A stretch of 64,000 nucleotides of DNA from CAG-217 sp963605415 (GCA_963605415.1 CAVCUL010000003.1:1-64000), one strand, 5' to 3'; counted from the stretch's first letter, positions 42,558 through 50,760 are shown. The notes: a model not told the origin generated them from the sequence alone. Numbers and translations: made by a program.

Positions 42558-44624
42558 ATGAATTACGATTTATTGTTTTCTCCCGCCAAAATCGGCAATG
42601 TAACGGTAAAGAACCGGATTATTATGGAACCCATGTGCATGGGTTTTGGCCAGTTTGACGGTAAAGCAACGGATACCATGATGGACTACTATGAGGAGCG
42701 GGCGAAAGGCGGTGTTGGGCTGATCTTTACAGAGATCACTCGGGTCAATGATCTGACCGGTGCTTCTTCCTTCGGTCAGCTGGGCATGAGCCATGATTAC
42801 CAGATCGATTCCCTGCGTACCATGGCTCAGCGGGTACACCGCCACGGCACCAAGCTGATGGTGGAGCTGCACCACCCGGGGCGCCAAAATCTGGGTCTGA
42901 TGGTAGGCACATTACCTATCTGCGTGGCCGGCGACCGCTTCCTCGGTTCCGCCTACGCCAAATTGCTGTACGGCAGTGTGATCCCCCCCGGCAAGAAGCT
43001 GCAGGATAAGGACATTGTGCCTCGCACCGTAGCGCCCAGTCGGTGCGAAAAGAGCAAAATGAGCGAGAGCGTCAACCGCGGCCTGTCTCACAAAGGCGTA
43101 CAGCGGCTGATTATGCAGTTTATTGAGGCAGCGCAAAGAGTAAAAAAAGCCGGTTGCGACGGTGTGGAACTGCACGCCGCCCATGGCTATTTGATTCAAC
43201 AATTCTTGTCCCCCAACACCAACCGGAGAACGGACGAATACGGCGGTTCGCTGGAAAACAGAATGCGGTTTTTGACAGAGATCATTGACGGCATTCGCAT
43301 TACCTGCGGGCGGGATTTTCCCATTGTGGTGCGCCTGTCGGTGGACGAGATGTACGACCGTGTCGGCCAGCCGGGCAAGGGCTACGGCCTGGACGAGGGC
43401 CTGCAAATGGCCAAAATTCTGTCTGACAAACGCATTGACGCCATTGACGTGTCCTCTGCGTGTTACGATACATTCAACTACTGGCTGGAGCCGGTAACTT
43501 TCTCTTGCGGCTGGCGCAAGCACTTGGCCCAGGCAGTCAAGGAAGTGGTGAATATTCCCGTGATCGCCGCCAATCTGATCCGTACTCCGGAGCAGGCGGA
43601 GAAGCAGTTGGCACAAGGTATTCAGGACTTTGTAGGTCTTGGTCGCCCGCTGATCGCCGATCCCTACTGGGCAGACAAGGCAGAGCAGGGGAAGGCAAAT
43701 GAAATTCGCCACTGTATCAACTGTCTGTACTGCTTTGAGAGTATGATGGAGGGCGCCTATAAGGGCGAGCATGGCCATTGCTCCGTGAATCCCTTTGTCG
43801 GCCGAGAGCGCACCCTGCTGGTGCAAAACGGGAATGGGCGCAAGGTAGTCATTGCCGGTGCCGGTCCTGCGGGACTGACGGCTGCGGAGCTGCTGGCTCG
43901 CCGTGGATTTGATGTAACGGTACTGGAAAAAGCCAAGACCCCCGGCGGTCAGGTGCTGCTGGCAGCCAAACCGCCCCATAAGGAGCGTATGGCTTGGTGT
44001 ACGGAAGATCTGACCACCCTGGCTAAGGCTGCGGGTGCGGAAATTCGTACCGGGGTAGAGGCCACGGCGGAAACCATTGCCGCCTATGATCCTTATGCCG
44101 TGATCTGCGCCACCGGCGGCAATGCGGTGCACCCAAAGGCCTTTAGCGGCAAGAATGTGTGCACAGTGACGGACATTCTCACCGGTAAGGTGAAAGTGAA
44201 AAACAAGCAGGTGGCGGTGATCGGCTCTGGTATGACCGGGCTGGAGACCTCCGAACTGCTGGCGAGCCAGGGCAACCGAGTGACCATTGTGGAGATGGCG
44301 CCCCGCATTGCACCGGGCGCGTACTTCCAGCATGTGGACGACGCGATGCCCAAGTTGCAGGCAGCCCACACTGTCTTTATGGTAGGGCAAAAGCTGCTGG
44401 CCGTCCATCAGGACAGCATTGAACTGGAGCAGGTGAATACCGGCAGCAAGACCATGGTGCCTTGCGATCTGGTGGTGCTCTCCCTGGGTGTGCGCCCGGA
44501 GAACGGCCTGTATGAAAGTATCAAAAACAGCTTTAGCCGCGTGTATAATATCGGCGACAGCAACAAGATCGGCCGTATCCATAATGCTACAGAAGCCGCC
44601 TACCAGCTGGCTATGTCTTTGTAA
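42558..44624 (+). CDS. NADH:flavin oxidoreductase / 2,4-dienoyl-CoA reductase-type enzyme
   Basis: A 688-residue three-cofactor protein. The N-terminal OYE-type TIM barrel binds FMN (LFSPAKIGNVTVKNRI; the FlavoR segment HAAHGYLIQQFLSPNTNRR has the active-site residues). A [4Fe-4S] site follows with Cys in CINCLYCFES and HCSVNP. C-terminal FAD/NAD domains start VIAGAGPAGLTAAELL and VAVIGSGMTGLETSELL. The layout matches FadH and the bile-acid reductases BaiCD/BaiH, which reduce enoate double bonds. The substrate here is unknown. Confidence 0.9.
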   Translation: MNYDLLFSPAKIGNVTVKNRIIMEPMCMGFGQFDGKATDTMMDYYEERAKGGVGLIFTEITRVNDLTGASSFGQLGMSHDYQIDSLRTMAQRVHRHGTKLMVELHHPGRQNLGLMVGTLPICVAGDRFLGSAYAKLLYGSVIPPGKKLQDKDIVPRTVAPSRCEKSKMSESVNRGLSHKGVQRLIMQFIEAAQRVKKAGCDGVELHAAHGYLIQQFLSPNTNRRTDEYGGSLENRMRFLTEIIDGIRITCGRDFPIVVRLSVDEMYDRVGQPGKGYGLDEGLQMAKILSDKRIDAIDVSSACYDTFNYWLEPVTFSCGWRKHLAQAVKEVVNIPVIAANLIRTPEQAEKQLAQGIQDFVGLGRPLIADPYWADKAEQGKANEIRHCINCLYCFESMMEGAYKGEHGHCSVNPFVGRERTLLVQNGNGRKVVIAGAGPAGLTAAELLARRGFDVTVLEKAKTPGGQVLLAAKPPHKERMAWCTEDLTTLAKAAGAEIRTGVEATAETIAAYDPYAVICATGGNAVHPKAFSGKNVCTVTDILTGKVKVKNKQVAVIGSGMTGLETSELLASQGNRVTIVEMAPRIAPGAYFQHVDDAMPKLQAAHTVFMVGQKLLAVHQDSIELEQVNTGSKTMVPCDLVVLSLGVRPENGLYESIKNSFSRVYNIGDSNKIGRIHNATEAAYQLAMSL

Positions 44625-44631
44625 ATAACAC

Positions 44632-44669
44632 AAAAATAACCCCGATCCACTGCGATCGGGGTTATTTTT
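44632..44669. terminator. Bidirectional terminator
   Basis: AAAATAACCCCGATC, 6-nt loop, GATCGGGGTTATTTT. A-rich and T-rich flanks serve both the OYE-type gene and the convergent M24 gene. Confidence 0.9.
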
Positions 44670-44674
44670 GTGCC

Positions 44675-45739
44675 TTAAAGCACGATGAGTTTTTTGGTTA
44701 CATTTGACAGGTTCTCCCGGCCGTGAGGGGACAGGTAGAGCACATCTTCGATGCGGATGCCGAATTTGTCCGGCAAATAGATGCCCGGCTCCATAGAGGT
44801 CACATTGCCGGTTTGGTACACATCCATGCTGCGGGGGGAGGCGTTATAGCCCTCGTGGATTTCCAGTCCCACGCCGTGGCCCAGGGAATGGCGGAAATAC
44901 TGCGCTTTATCCTCCGCTGCCAGTACATCGTAGGCTGCTTGGTAAACTTCTTTGCAGGGCACGCCGGCGTTCAGCGCCTGAATACCCGCCAGCTGGGCAC
45001 GGAGCACCAGGTCATACGCCGCCTGCATTTCTGCCGTGGCGCTGCCCACAGCCACTGTACGGGTCATATCCGAGTGGTAGCCCCGATACGTGGCGCCAAA
45101 GTCAAATAGCACAAAGTCGCCCTTTTGCACCACCCGGTCTTCCGGTACGCCGTGGGGCATAGAGGTGTGGGCACCGGTCAAGAGAATGGTGTCAAAGCTG
45201 ACCCCGTCCGACCCGCCCAGCGCCATTAAATAGTCAAAGCGGGCAGCCAATTCTTTTTCCGTTTTTCCGGGCTTTACATCGTTGAGCAGCTCTATAAACG
45301 CCTTTTCCGCAATGCGGTTGGCGGTTTTCATCAGGTCGATCTCCCACGGCTCTTTCACATTGCGCAGGTCCATCACTGCGCTACCGATGGGGCGCAATTC
45401 GCCGCTGAAAATCCCTTGCAGCTGCTTGTACTGGCGGTAAGTGATGGTTCGGTCCTCAAACAGCAGGGTCTTGCAGTCGATCTTTTCCAGCAGGGCGCCC
45501 AGTTCGTCACAAAAGCCGGTGGTGATCTCCGTTACCTGCACGCCGGTATCATTGGCGTGGAGCCGGGCGATCTCCGTATAGCGGGCGTCCACCAGCTGGT
45601 ACACCGCCGCCGGGGTCACCAAGATCATGCCCTCGCTGGGGGAAAAGCCGCACACATAGTGCATATTGGCTTCATTCAGAAGCAATAGCGCGTCTGCGCC
45701 GGCAGTTTTTACATAGTTCATCATTTTCTCTGTATGCAT
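44675..45739 (-). CDS. M24 family aminopeptidase (Xaa-Pro peptidase-like)
   Basis: 354 residues. An N-terminal creatinase-like domain is followed by the pita-bread metallopeptidase. Metal ligands are visible in order: Asp in LFDFGATYRGYHSDMTRTV (two), His in HSLGHGVGLEIHE, Glu in TSMEPGIYLP and Glu in GIRIEDVLYL. It removes an N-terminal residue before proline from peptides and is cytoplasmic. A single gene, divergent from the arabinofuranosidase. Confidence 0.93.
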   Translation of the reverse strand: MHTEKMMNYVKTAGADALLLLNEANMHYVCGFSPSEGMILVTPAAVYQLVDARYTEIARLHANDTGVQVTEITTGFCDELGALLEKIDCKTLLFEDRTITYRQYKQLQGIFSGELRPIGSAVMDLRNVKEPWEIDLMKTANRIAEKAFIELLNDVKPGKTEKELAARFDYLMALGGSDGVSFDTILLTGAHTSMPHGVPEDRVVQKGDFVLFDFGATYRGYHSDMTRTVAVGSATAEMQAAYDLVLRAQLAGIQALNAGVPCKEVYQAAYDVLAAEDKAQYFRHSLGHGVGLEIHEGYNASPRSMDVYQTGNVTSMEPGIYLPDKFGIRIEDVLYLSPHGRENLSNVTKKLIVL

Positions 45740-45817
45740 ACTATCACCTACTCAATAGGATAGCACAGATTTGTTACTTGTCAATTCTAAAATTCTGTCT
45801 TTTTTGTATCTTTTATG

Positions 45818-45847
45818 TTGACAGGGCGGGCGGGGGTGTGCTATCGT
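45818..45847 (+). promoter_or_regulatory. Promoter of the arabinofuranosidase gene
   Basis: TTGACA, 18-bp G-rich spacer, TATCGT. Confidence 0.55.
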
Positions 45848-45885
45848 TCCTTTGTAACAAAATCTTATCACTTCCGGGGGTAGTT

Positions 45886-47373
45886 ATGGAAAAATATTTG
45901 ATCAATCCTAATGAGCGGATCGCCACCATCAGCAAGGATATTTACGGCCATTTCAGCGAGCATTTGGGCCGCTGCATTTATGACGGTATCTTTGTGGGCA
46001 AGGACTCTAAAATTCCAAATGTAAACGGTATGCGCACCGATGTGGTCACAGCGCTGAAAGAGATGGGCATTCCTGTGTTGCGCTGGCCCGGCGGCTGCTT
46101 TGCAGACGAGTACCACTGGATGGACGGTATCGGCCCGCAAAAGGATCGCAAAAAGATGATCAATACCCACTGGGGCGGCGTGGTGGAGGACAACGCCTTT
46201 GGCACCCACGAGTATTTTGAGCTGATCCGCCAGCTGGGGTGCGACGCTTATGTAAACGGCAATGTAGGCTCCGGCTCTGTGCGCGAGATGAACGAGTGGG
46301 TCGAGTATATGACCTTTGAGGGCGTGTCGCCTATGGCGGACCTGCGTAAAGAGAACGGTGCGGACAAGCCCTGGAAGCTGCGCTATTTTGGCGTTGGCAA
46401 TGAAAGCTGGGGCTGCGGCGGCCACATGAACGGCGACTACTATGCGGACGAATTCCGCCGCTACAACACCTATGTGCGGGACTATAACGCCGGAGAGCAT
46501 ATTTACCGGGTAGCCTGCGGCCCTAACGCCTTTGACTTTAAGTGGACGGAGCAGGTGATGCGCAAGGTGCCCGGCCAGGCGGACGGTCTGTCGCTCCACT
46601 ACTACACTGTACCCTATAACTGGGATCACAAAGGCTCTGCCACGGAGTTCAATACCAAGGATTATGATCGCACCGTGGCCAAGGCCTATCGAATGGAAGA
46701 GTTGGTACGCCGCCATACAGAGATTATGAATGCGCTGGATCCTCAAAAGCGTGTGGATCTGATCGTAGACGAATGGGGCACCTGGTTTGATGTGGAGCCG
46801 GGCACCAACCCGGGCTTTCTGTACCAGTTGAACACCATGCGGGACGCTATGGTGGCTGCGCTGACCCTGAATATCTTTAACAAGCACGCCGATCGGGTGC
46901 AGATGGCGAATATCGCCCAGACGGTGAATGTGCTGCAAGCGGTGATCCTGACCGAGGGAGACAAGATGGTGCTGACCCCCACCTACCATGTGTTCAAAAT
47001 GTACAAGGACCACCAGCAAAACACGCTGATTGGCTCCTACCTTACCAACAGCAGCACCGTGGCGTGCGAGGAGTGCAGTGCGCCCCAGCTGATCGAGTCT
47101 GCTTCTGTGGACGAGAACGGCACCATTTATGCCACTGTCGCCAACATCAGTGCCACCAAGAAGGCCAAGATCAAGTGCCAGATCGCCGATACCAAGGTTT
47201 CTACCCTGCGGGCAGAAATTCTCACCGGAGATATGCACGACAAAAACGACTTTGCCCATCAGGACAAGGTGCAGGTGCGTCCTTTTGACGGTGTACGCAA
47301 GTTATCAGATGGCTTTGTTTCAGAGCTGCCCCCGTGCAGCGTGGCAAAGTTCGTGATTAACGAAAATGAATGA
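45886..47373 (+). CDS. Alpha-L-arabinofuranosidase, GH51
   Basis: A 495-residue intracellular glycosidase with no signal peptide. It releases L-arabinose from arabinoxylan or arabinan oligomers. The start GHFSEHLGRCIYDGIFVG and RWPGGCFADEYHWMDGIGP are family signatures. The acid/base Glu is in GVGNESWGCGG near 176 and the nucleophile Glu in LIVDEWGTWF near 294. The C-terminal beta domain follows. GGGGG precedes the ATG at 45886. It pairs logically with the GPH symporter, though not in one operon. Confidence 0.94.
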   Translation: MEKYLINPNERIATISKDIYGHFSEHLGRCIYDGIFVGKDSKIPNVNGMRTDVVTALKEMGIPVLRWPGGCFADEYHWMDGIGPQKDRKKMINTHWGGVVEDNAFGTHEYFELIRQLGCDAYVNGNVGSGSVREMNEWVEYMTFEGVSPMADLRKENGADKPWKLRYFGVGNESWGCGGHMNGDYYADEFRRYNTYVRDYNAGEHIYRVACGPNAFDFKWTEQVMRKVPGQADGLSLHYYTVPYNWDHKGSATEFNTKDYDRTVAKAYRMEELVRRHTEIMNALDPQKRVDLIVDEWGTWFDVEPGTNPGFLYQLNTMRDAMVAALTLNIFNKHADRVQMANIAQTVNVLQAVILTEGDKMVLTPTYHVFKMYKDHQQNTLIGSYLTNSSTVACEECSAPQLIESASVDENGTIYATVANISATKKAKIKCQIADTKVSTLRAEILTGDMHDKNDFAHQDKVQVRPFDGVRKLSDGFVSELPPCSVAKFVINENE

Positions 47374-47624
47374 GTGAACTTTGCAAACGCTGTCTGCTGT
47401 ACGAGGCAGGGGAGCGGGCAGCCTACACTCAGGTGCAGGCGTATTTGGACACGGTGCCAACGGAAGAACTGGCAAGCCCGGCTGTGCGGAACAGCCGCTT
47501 AGAACTATGCCGCCAGTGCAATCAGCTGATCGCCGGTATGTGCCGCAAATGCGGCTGCTATGTGGAGGTGCGCGCTGCGCTGAAAGACAGTGCCTGCCCC
47601 AATGCAGAGGACAGAATGTGGTGA
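47370..47624 (+). CDS. Small Cys-rich protein (DUF6171-like)
   Basis: 84 residues. Cys-rich clusters LCKRCLLYEA (5-14), LELCRQCNQL (about 47-56) and MCRKCGCYVEVRAAL with a final CPNAED give a putative metal-binding site. The pattern CKxCxL near the start and CGCYVExRAAxK matches, from memory, a small family in Clostridia, DUF6171. The function is unknown. Its ATG overlaps the arabinofuranosidase stop (ATGA), so it is translationally coupled. Confidence 0.72.
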   Translation: MSELCKRCLLYEAGERAAYTQVQAYLDTVPTEELASPAVRNSRLELCRQCNQLIAGMCRKCGCYVEVRAALKDSACPNAEDRMW

Positions 47625-47628
47625 TTTG

Positions 47629-47663
47629 AGCCGACTTGAATGGATATTCAGGTCGGCTTTTTT
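47629..47663 (+). terminator. Terminator after the DUF6171-like gene
   Basis: AGCCGAC-T-TGAAT pairs with ATTCA-G-GTCGGCT, then six T. Confidence 0.85.
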
Positions 47664-47698
47664 GTATGAAAATCTGCCGTTCGGCCCATACTGGGGGT

Positions 47699-48952
47699 AT
47701 GAGATTTTATGAAAAGAGCGGCCGCTGGCTGCAAGCCCTGTGGGGTGCGTTCTGCATTGCAGCCACCCTTTTGACCTTTTGCCAGCTGCTGCGGATCAGC
47801 GAAGATTTATGGAATAATCAGTGGACCGGCATAGCTGCCGCCTTTGCCCGACAGGCGGAGAAAATGGCGCCTTATTTAATCGCATTTGCTTTGCCGTATC
47901 ATCTGCTGCCCGGCGCCCGCGCCAGGTGCGGGTTGTGGAGTGCCTTGGGCTACGGTCTGTTTACTACCTTGTTTACTGCCGTTACCGACAGAGAGCCGGG
48001 GATGCTATGGCCGATCCTGCTGGGGCTGGAAGCAATGCTGTGCGTAGACAGAGTAGGGGAGAAACAAGGACTGTTGCTGCTGCCGGTGCTGGCACTGACC
48101 CTTGGCGGTCTCTTGGGTGCCGCGCACGGTTATTATGAGAACGCGCTCCTGTGGCTGCTGGGTAAGCTTGGCAACAACACCGCTGTTTCCGGCACGGTGT
48201 TTGGCGCGTTGAATACGCTTTTGCGCCCGCTGTCCGGCGTATTTGAGCAGCCGGTGTATCAGCACAGTGCAGGTGGCGCCGTGTGGCTGGGCGGGCAGAT
48301 CTATACCGGCGCCCAGCCTATTTTTGTCGCCAAACCGGACAGCCTGGCTGCTGCGTTGTTTCTATCCGGCAAGGGTCTGCAACTGTTTTTGCTGCCCGGG
48401 TTTGCACTGACGCTTTCGGACAGCGGTAAAGCACGGAGCAAAGCCACGCTGGCACTGTTTACCGCCGGGTGTGTGCTCAGCGGGCACACGGAGCTTTTCA
48501 CCCTGTTTTTGGCGCTGGAAAGTCCGTTTTTGCTGCTGGCCATTGCAGGATTGACCGGTGGGTGTTATTTGGTGTCTGCACTACTGAATCTGCACTGGGG
48601 CTTTTTGCAGGACGGCGGGATGGTGGAATTCATGCTGCACAACAGCAGCGGCGCGCTGCCGTACCTGGTGGGTGTGGTATTTTGCGTGCTGGCGTACTTT
48701 GTCAGCCGCTACGCGGTGGTGCGTTACGGCATTGCAGACCACAGCCGCATTTGGCTGCCGGAGGACCTGCGCCCGCTGGTACAGGAGCTGGGCGGTCTGC
48801 AAAATATTCTTGCCATTGATGAGGACAGTGTGCAGGTGCGCAACAGCAAGCGGGTAAACACACTGCTGCTGGAGGGCGAACTGAAAGAGGATCGCTTTTT
48901 GAGCAATGATGCGCAGTTACAGCAACTAAAAGATTATTTACCAAATCTGTAA
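47699..48952 (+). CDS. Degenerate PTS EIIC-EIIB-like membrane protein
   Basis: About 417 residues. Two halves match the glucose/GlcNAc-family PTS permease layout. The membrane part ends with GGQIYTGAQPIFVAKPDSLAA, then GHTELFTLFLALESPFLLLA, where true EIIC proteins have GITEPIEFxFxFVAP. GFLQDGGMVEFMLHN corresponds to the FSHGLIDF region. The C-terminal 70 residues (LVQELGGLQNILAIDEDSVQV) match the EIIB start, but the phospho-accepting Cys of DxCxTRLR is replaced by DEDSVQVR. Both the sugar-binding Glu motif and the phospho-Cys are lost, so it is unlikely to be a working permease. The start is uncertain: ATG 47699 or ATG 47666; no good ribosome site is visible. Confidence 0.62.
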   Translation: MRFYEKSGRWLQALWGAFCIAATLLTFCQLLRISEDLWNNQWTGIAAAFARQAEKMAPYLIAFALPYHLLPGARARCGLWSALGYGLFTTLFTAVTDREPGMLWPILLGLEAMLCVDRVGEKQGLLLLPVLALTLGGLLGAAHGYYENALLWLLGKLGNNTAVSGTVFGALNTLLRPLSGVFEQPVYQHSAGGAVWLGGQIYTGAQPIFVAKPDSLAAALFLSGKGLQLFLLPGFALTLSDSGKARSKATLALFTAGCVLSGHTELFTLFLALESPFLLLAIAGLTGGCYLVSALLNLHWGFLQDGGMVEFMLHNSSGALPYLVGVVFCVLAYFVSRYAVVRYGIADHSRIWLPEDLRPLVQELGGLQNILAIDEDSVQVRNSKRVNTLLLEGELKEDRFLSNDAQLQQLKDYLPNL

Positions 48953-48992
48953 CATGTACGAAGCGCAATAAATATAATAAGACAATGGGGCA

Positions 48993-49021
48993 TTGACAAT
49001 AGGTGAATTTTGTGCTACGAT
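48993..49021 (+). promoter_or_regulatory. Promoter facing the dif-like sites (probable original xer promoter)
   Basis: TTGACA, 17-bp spacer, TACGAT, with the -10 overlapping the first dif-like palindrome. No gene follows until the inserted element. Without the insertion it would read into the xer gene now at 51634. Confidence 0.5.
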
Positions 49022-49049
49022 TATACAAAATAAATATTTTGTATAATCG
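49018..49049. promoter_or_regulatory. Intact dif-like palindromic site (site 1)
   Basis: A perfect 32-bp inverted repeat. The core (49020-49047) is arm ATTATACAAAA, 6-bp spacer TAAATA, arm TTTTGTATAAT: the 11-6-11 layout of Xer sites. The right arm agrees at most positions with the XerD-side arm of known dif sites (for example TTATGTTAAAT). It is followed by AGGGGA, as is the right junction of the inserted element. Confidence 0.65.
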
Positions 49050-49059
49050 AGGGGACTCG

Positions 49060-49088
49060 ATTATACAAAACAGCGTCTTTTGTACCAT
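49060..49088. promoter_or_regulatory. Left junction of the element (hybrid dif-like site 2)
   Basis: Left arm ATTATACAAAA is identical to site 1. A 7-bp spacer CAGCGTC follows, then a diverged right arm TTTTGTACCAT. It reads as chromosomal arm plus element arm. Confidence 0.6.
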
Positions 49089-49128
49089 GACCAGCAGCTG
49101 CGCTGCTCCTTTCCGGTACAATATACAC

Positions 49129-49157
49129 TTGACATTCCTTTCCGGTTATGGTACAGT
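49129..49157 (+). promoter_or_regulatory. Promoter of the candidate small RNA
   Basis: TTGACA, 17-bp spacer, TACAGT. CCTTTCCGGT occurs twice, 28 bp apart, upstream of and within the spacer. Confidence 0.65.
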
Positions 49158-49163
49158 AAAGGT

Positions 49164-49270
49164 GCCGAGTGGGTGTAACCCACACAGAATAGCCCGTTAG
49201 GCCGTGCAGGTTTCCTGCGGCTATTCTAACATCAAAAACCCGAGCGTGTCAAGCGCTCGGGTTTTTCTTT
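49164..49270 (+). ncRNA. Candidate structured small RNA of the element
   Basis: About 105 nt from the predicted start to a strong terminator, with no plausible ORF. Hairpin 1 is GTGGGT-GTA-ACCCAC (49169-49183). Hairpin 2 is GAATAGCC (49187-49194) paired with GGCTATTC (49219-49226), with GCAGG-TTT-CCTGC stacked inside and an 11-nt bulge. The terminator forms hairpin 3. Its 3' end is antisense to the end of the recombinase gene. Small RNAs often set copy number in rolling-circle plasmids; a role here is inference. I know no matching RNA family. Confidence 0.5.
49235..49270. terminator. Bidirectional terminator of small RNA and rep-int operon
   Basis: AAAACCCGAGCG, 7-nt loop, CGCTCGGGTTTT with a T tail. 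The recombinase stop codon (49249-49251) lies within it. Confidence 0.9.
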
Positions 49271-49779
49271 TGCTCAGTCAGCTTATCAGCATACATATAC
49301 AGCATTGTCGTCATTGCATTTGAGTGGTTCAGCGTGCGCTGAACCTGGCCAATAGTCTTGCCGTTGTGGCGTAAATACACAGCGTAATTTTTCCGTAGCG
49401 TGTGCGGGCTTATGTTTTGCGGCAGTCCGAATTTGGCAGCAGCCTTTTTCAAATCATAGTAGACGGCTTGCCGCGTCCTTGGCTTTCGCCAGTCGCGCGC
49501 GCCTTCAAAGCACCAACGCCGCCCTGCCTGCTTTCGCATACGCTCCAACAGCGGCCTGCTGATGTACCGTGTAGACGGCTTGCCGGTCTTTTTCTCGAGC
49601 ACGCGCAGCCGTGGCCTTTTCAGCTGTGCCGCGTGCTCCAGCTGCTCCGTCTTGATGTGCAACACATCATCAATGCGCCAGCCGGTGGCTAATGCCACTT
49701 CTGCCGCAAGCGCGTTGGCAGACTGCATGGCCCACAGCAGCGCGGCCAGCGCGTCTGTTGCCAAGTAGTCAGATCTCAT
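49249..49779 (-). CDS. Minimal tyrosine recombinase (catalytic domain only)
   Basis: 176 residues, about half the size of a normal integrase. The catalytic set is visible: Arg in ATGWRIDDVLHI (with IDD after Arg), a beta-hairpin Lys in LEKKTGK, H-x2-R in SPHTLRKNYA, LNHSN, and the Tyr pair in MTTMLYMYA. No N-terminal SAM-like core-binding domain is present. It starts at ATG 49779, 4 nt after the rep stop, preceded by GGGGTGA, so it is translated with rep. The longer frame overlapping rep was rejected. It may act alone or with the host Xer to insert the element. Confidence 0.85.
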   Translation of the reverse strand: MRSDYLATDALAALLWAMQSANALAAEVALATGWRIDDVLHIKTEQLEHAAQLKRPRLRVLEKKTGKPSTRYISRPLLERMRKQAGRRWCFEGARDWRKPRTRQAVYYDLKKAAAKFGLPQNISPHTLRKNYAVYLRHNGKTIGQVQRTLNHSNAMTTMLYMYADKLTEQKKNPSA

Positions 49780-49783
49780 TTTT

Positions 49784-50668
49784 TCACCCCAGTTGGGCGC
49801 GGTATCGGTCGTGCTCCCAGTGTAAAGAGTAGCGGGCGACGCTGCCGCTGTCAACTCCGCCGGGCTCCGCCTCGGCGTCCTTGACTGCCTTGTACTCTTT
49901 ACGTATCACGCCGTAGCGCTGGACAAAGCGCCGCCCTTTCAGGGTCGCGCCCAGCGCTGTAATCATCTCTACTGCCGCCTGCGGCTGCTGCATATAGTCA
50001 AAGGGTTTTGCACAATATTTGCACACCTCGGCTACGCCCTGCCAGTCCCCCGGTTTGACTGCTGCAATATGTACCTGCTCGGCGCCTGTGTATTTTTTCC
50101 ACAATTCCTTTACTAATTGCTGTGAACAATATACTTTTATGTCCGAAAAATAGGACTTGCGCACGGCAATCAAGCAATGCAAATGTGGATGAAAAGTCCA
50201 TGTTTCAGCGTTAAATGTCACTTCCAGTGCCCTTAATGCGCCCTTAAACGCCCTTTTTAGCCGTTTTTCTTTCATAAGGCGCCCGTATCCGTCATAGAGT
50301 TTTTGCACGGTGTTTGCCAGCTCTGCGCTGGTGCAGTTGGGTACCGTAAGGACCAAATGCAAGAAACGGTAGCCTTGCGCCCCCAGGCGCTCGGCCACCT
50401 GTAGCATGCGGGCATACTGCCGCATGCTGTTTCTATACTGGCACATTGGGCAGATCCGCTGTCGGCAGAAGTCGGCGCCGACCAGGCGCCCGCCCTCAAA
50501 ATAGAGGTGTTGCCCGCATTGCTCGATCTTTGCCCCCTTGTCACCGACCACCCGGCCATTAAAGAACGCTATGTCATTTTGCTGAATAAGGGTGGTGACA
50601 GTCAATGCCGCCCGCTTGTACTTGGTGTACTCTTCTATGCTCTTTTCTATGCTACTGTTTTCGCTCAT
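49784..50668 (-). CDS. Rolling-circle replication initiator, Rep_1 (pC194/pUB110-type)
   Basis: 294 residues. The zinc-like CRQRICPMCQYRNSMR lies near residue 68. The HUH metal motif is in FHPHLHCLIAV near 158, and the catalytic Tyr in VCKYCAKPFDY near 217, in the EVxKYxxK form of pC194-like Reps. It nicks the double-strand origin and starts rolling-circle replication. ATG 50668 lacks a strong ribosome site, and rep levels may be low. The candidate nick site lies 55-65 nt upstream. First gene of the rep-int operon. Confidence 0.9.
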   Translation of the reverse strand: MSENSSIEKSIEEYTKYKRAALTVTTLIQQNDIAFFNGRVVGDKGAKIEQCGQHLYFEGGRLVGADFCRQRICPMCQYRNSMRQYARMLQVAERLGAQGYRFLHLVLTVPNCTSAELANTVQKLYDGYGRLMKEKRLKRAFKGALRALEVTFNAETWTFHPHLHCLIAVRKSYFSDIKVYCSQQLVKELWKKYTGAEQVHIAAVKPGDWQGVAEVCKYCAKPFDYMQQPQAAVEMITALGATLKGRRFVQRYGVIRKEYKAVKDAEAEPGGVDSGSVARYSLHWEHDRYRAQLG

Positions 50669-50722
50669 TTTGGCTTAACAGCGCGCTTTTTGACCTATTT
50701 TTGCAGTGCCGAGATGTTTCTA

Positions 50723-50760
50723 TATTATCAAGTGAAGATTCAAAAGGGCTACGCCCTTTT
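50723..50760 (-). other. Candidate double-strand origin (nick site and hairpin)
   Basis: Minus-strand CTTGATAATA (50723-50732) matches the core around the recalled pC194/pUB110 nick site (CTTGATA followed by ATA). It lies beside a hairpin AAAAGGGC-TAC-GCCCTTTT (about 50742-50760). A second hairpin AAAAGTCC/GGACTTTT follows at 50764-50784. It is just upstream of rep, the usual place in this plasmid family. Confidence 0.5.

Noticed and set aside
42912..44633. A 573-codon minus-strand open frame opposite the OYE-type gene
   Set aside because: It is antisense to a well-supported enzyme and shows no motif of its own.
45868..47259. A 463-codon minus-strand open frame opposite the arabinofuranosidase
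   Set aside because: It is antisense to GH51 with clear catalytic residues; composition is typical of a shadow frame.
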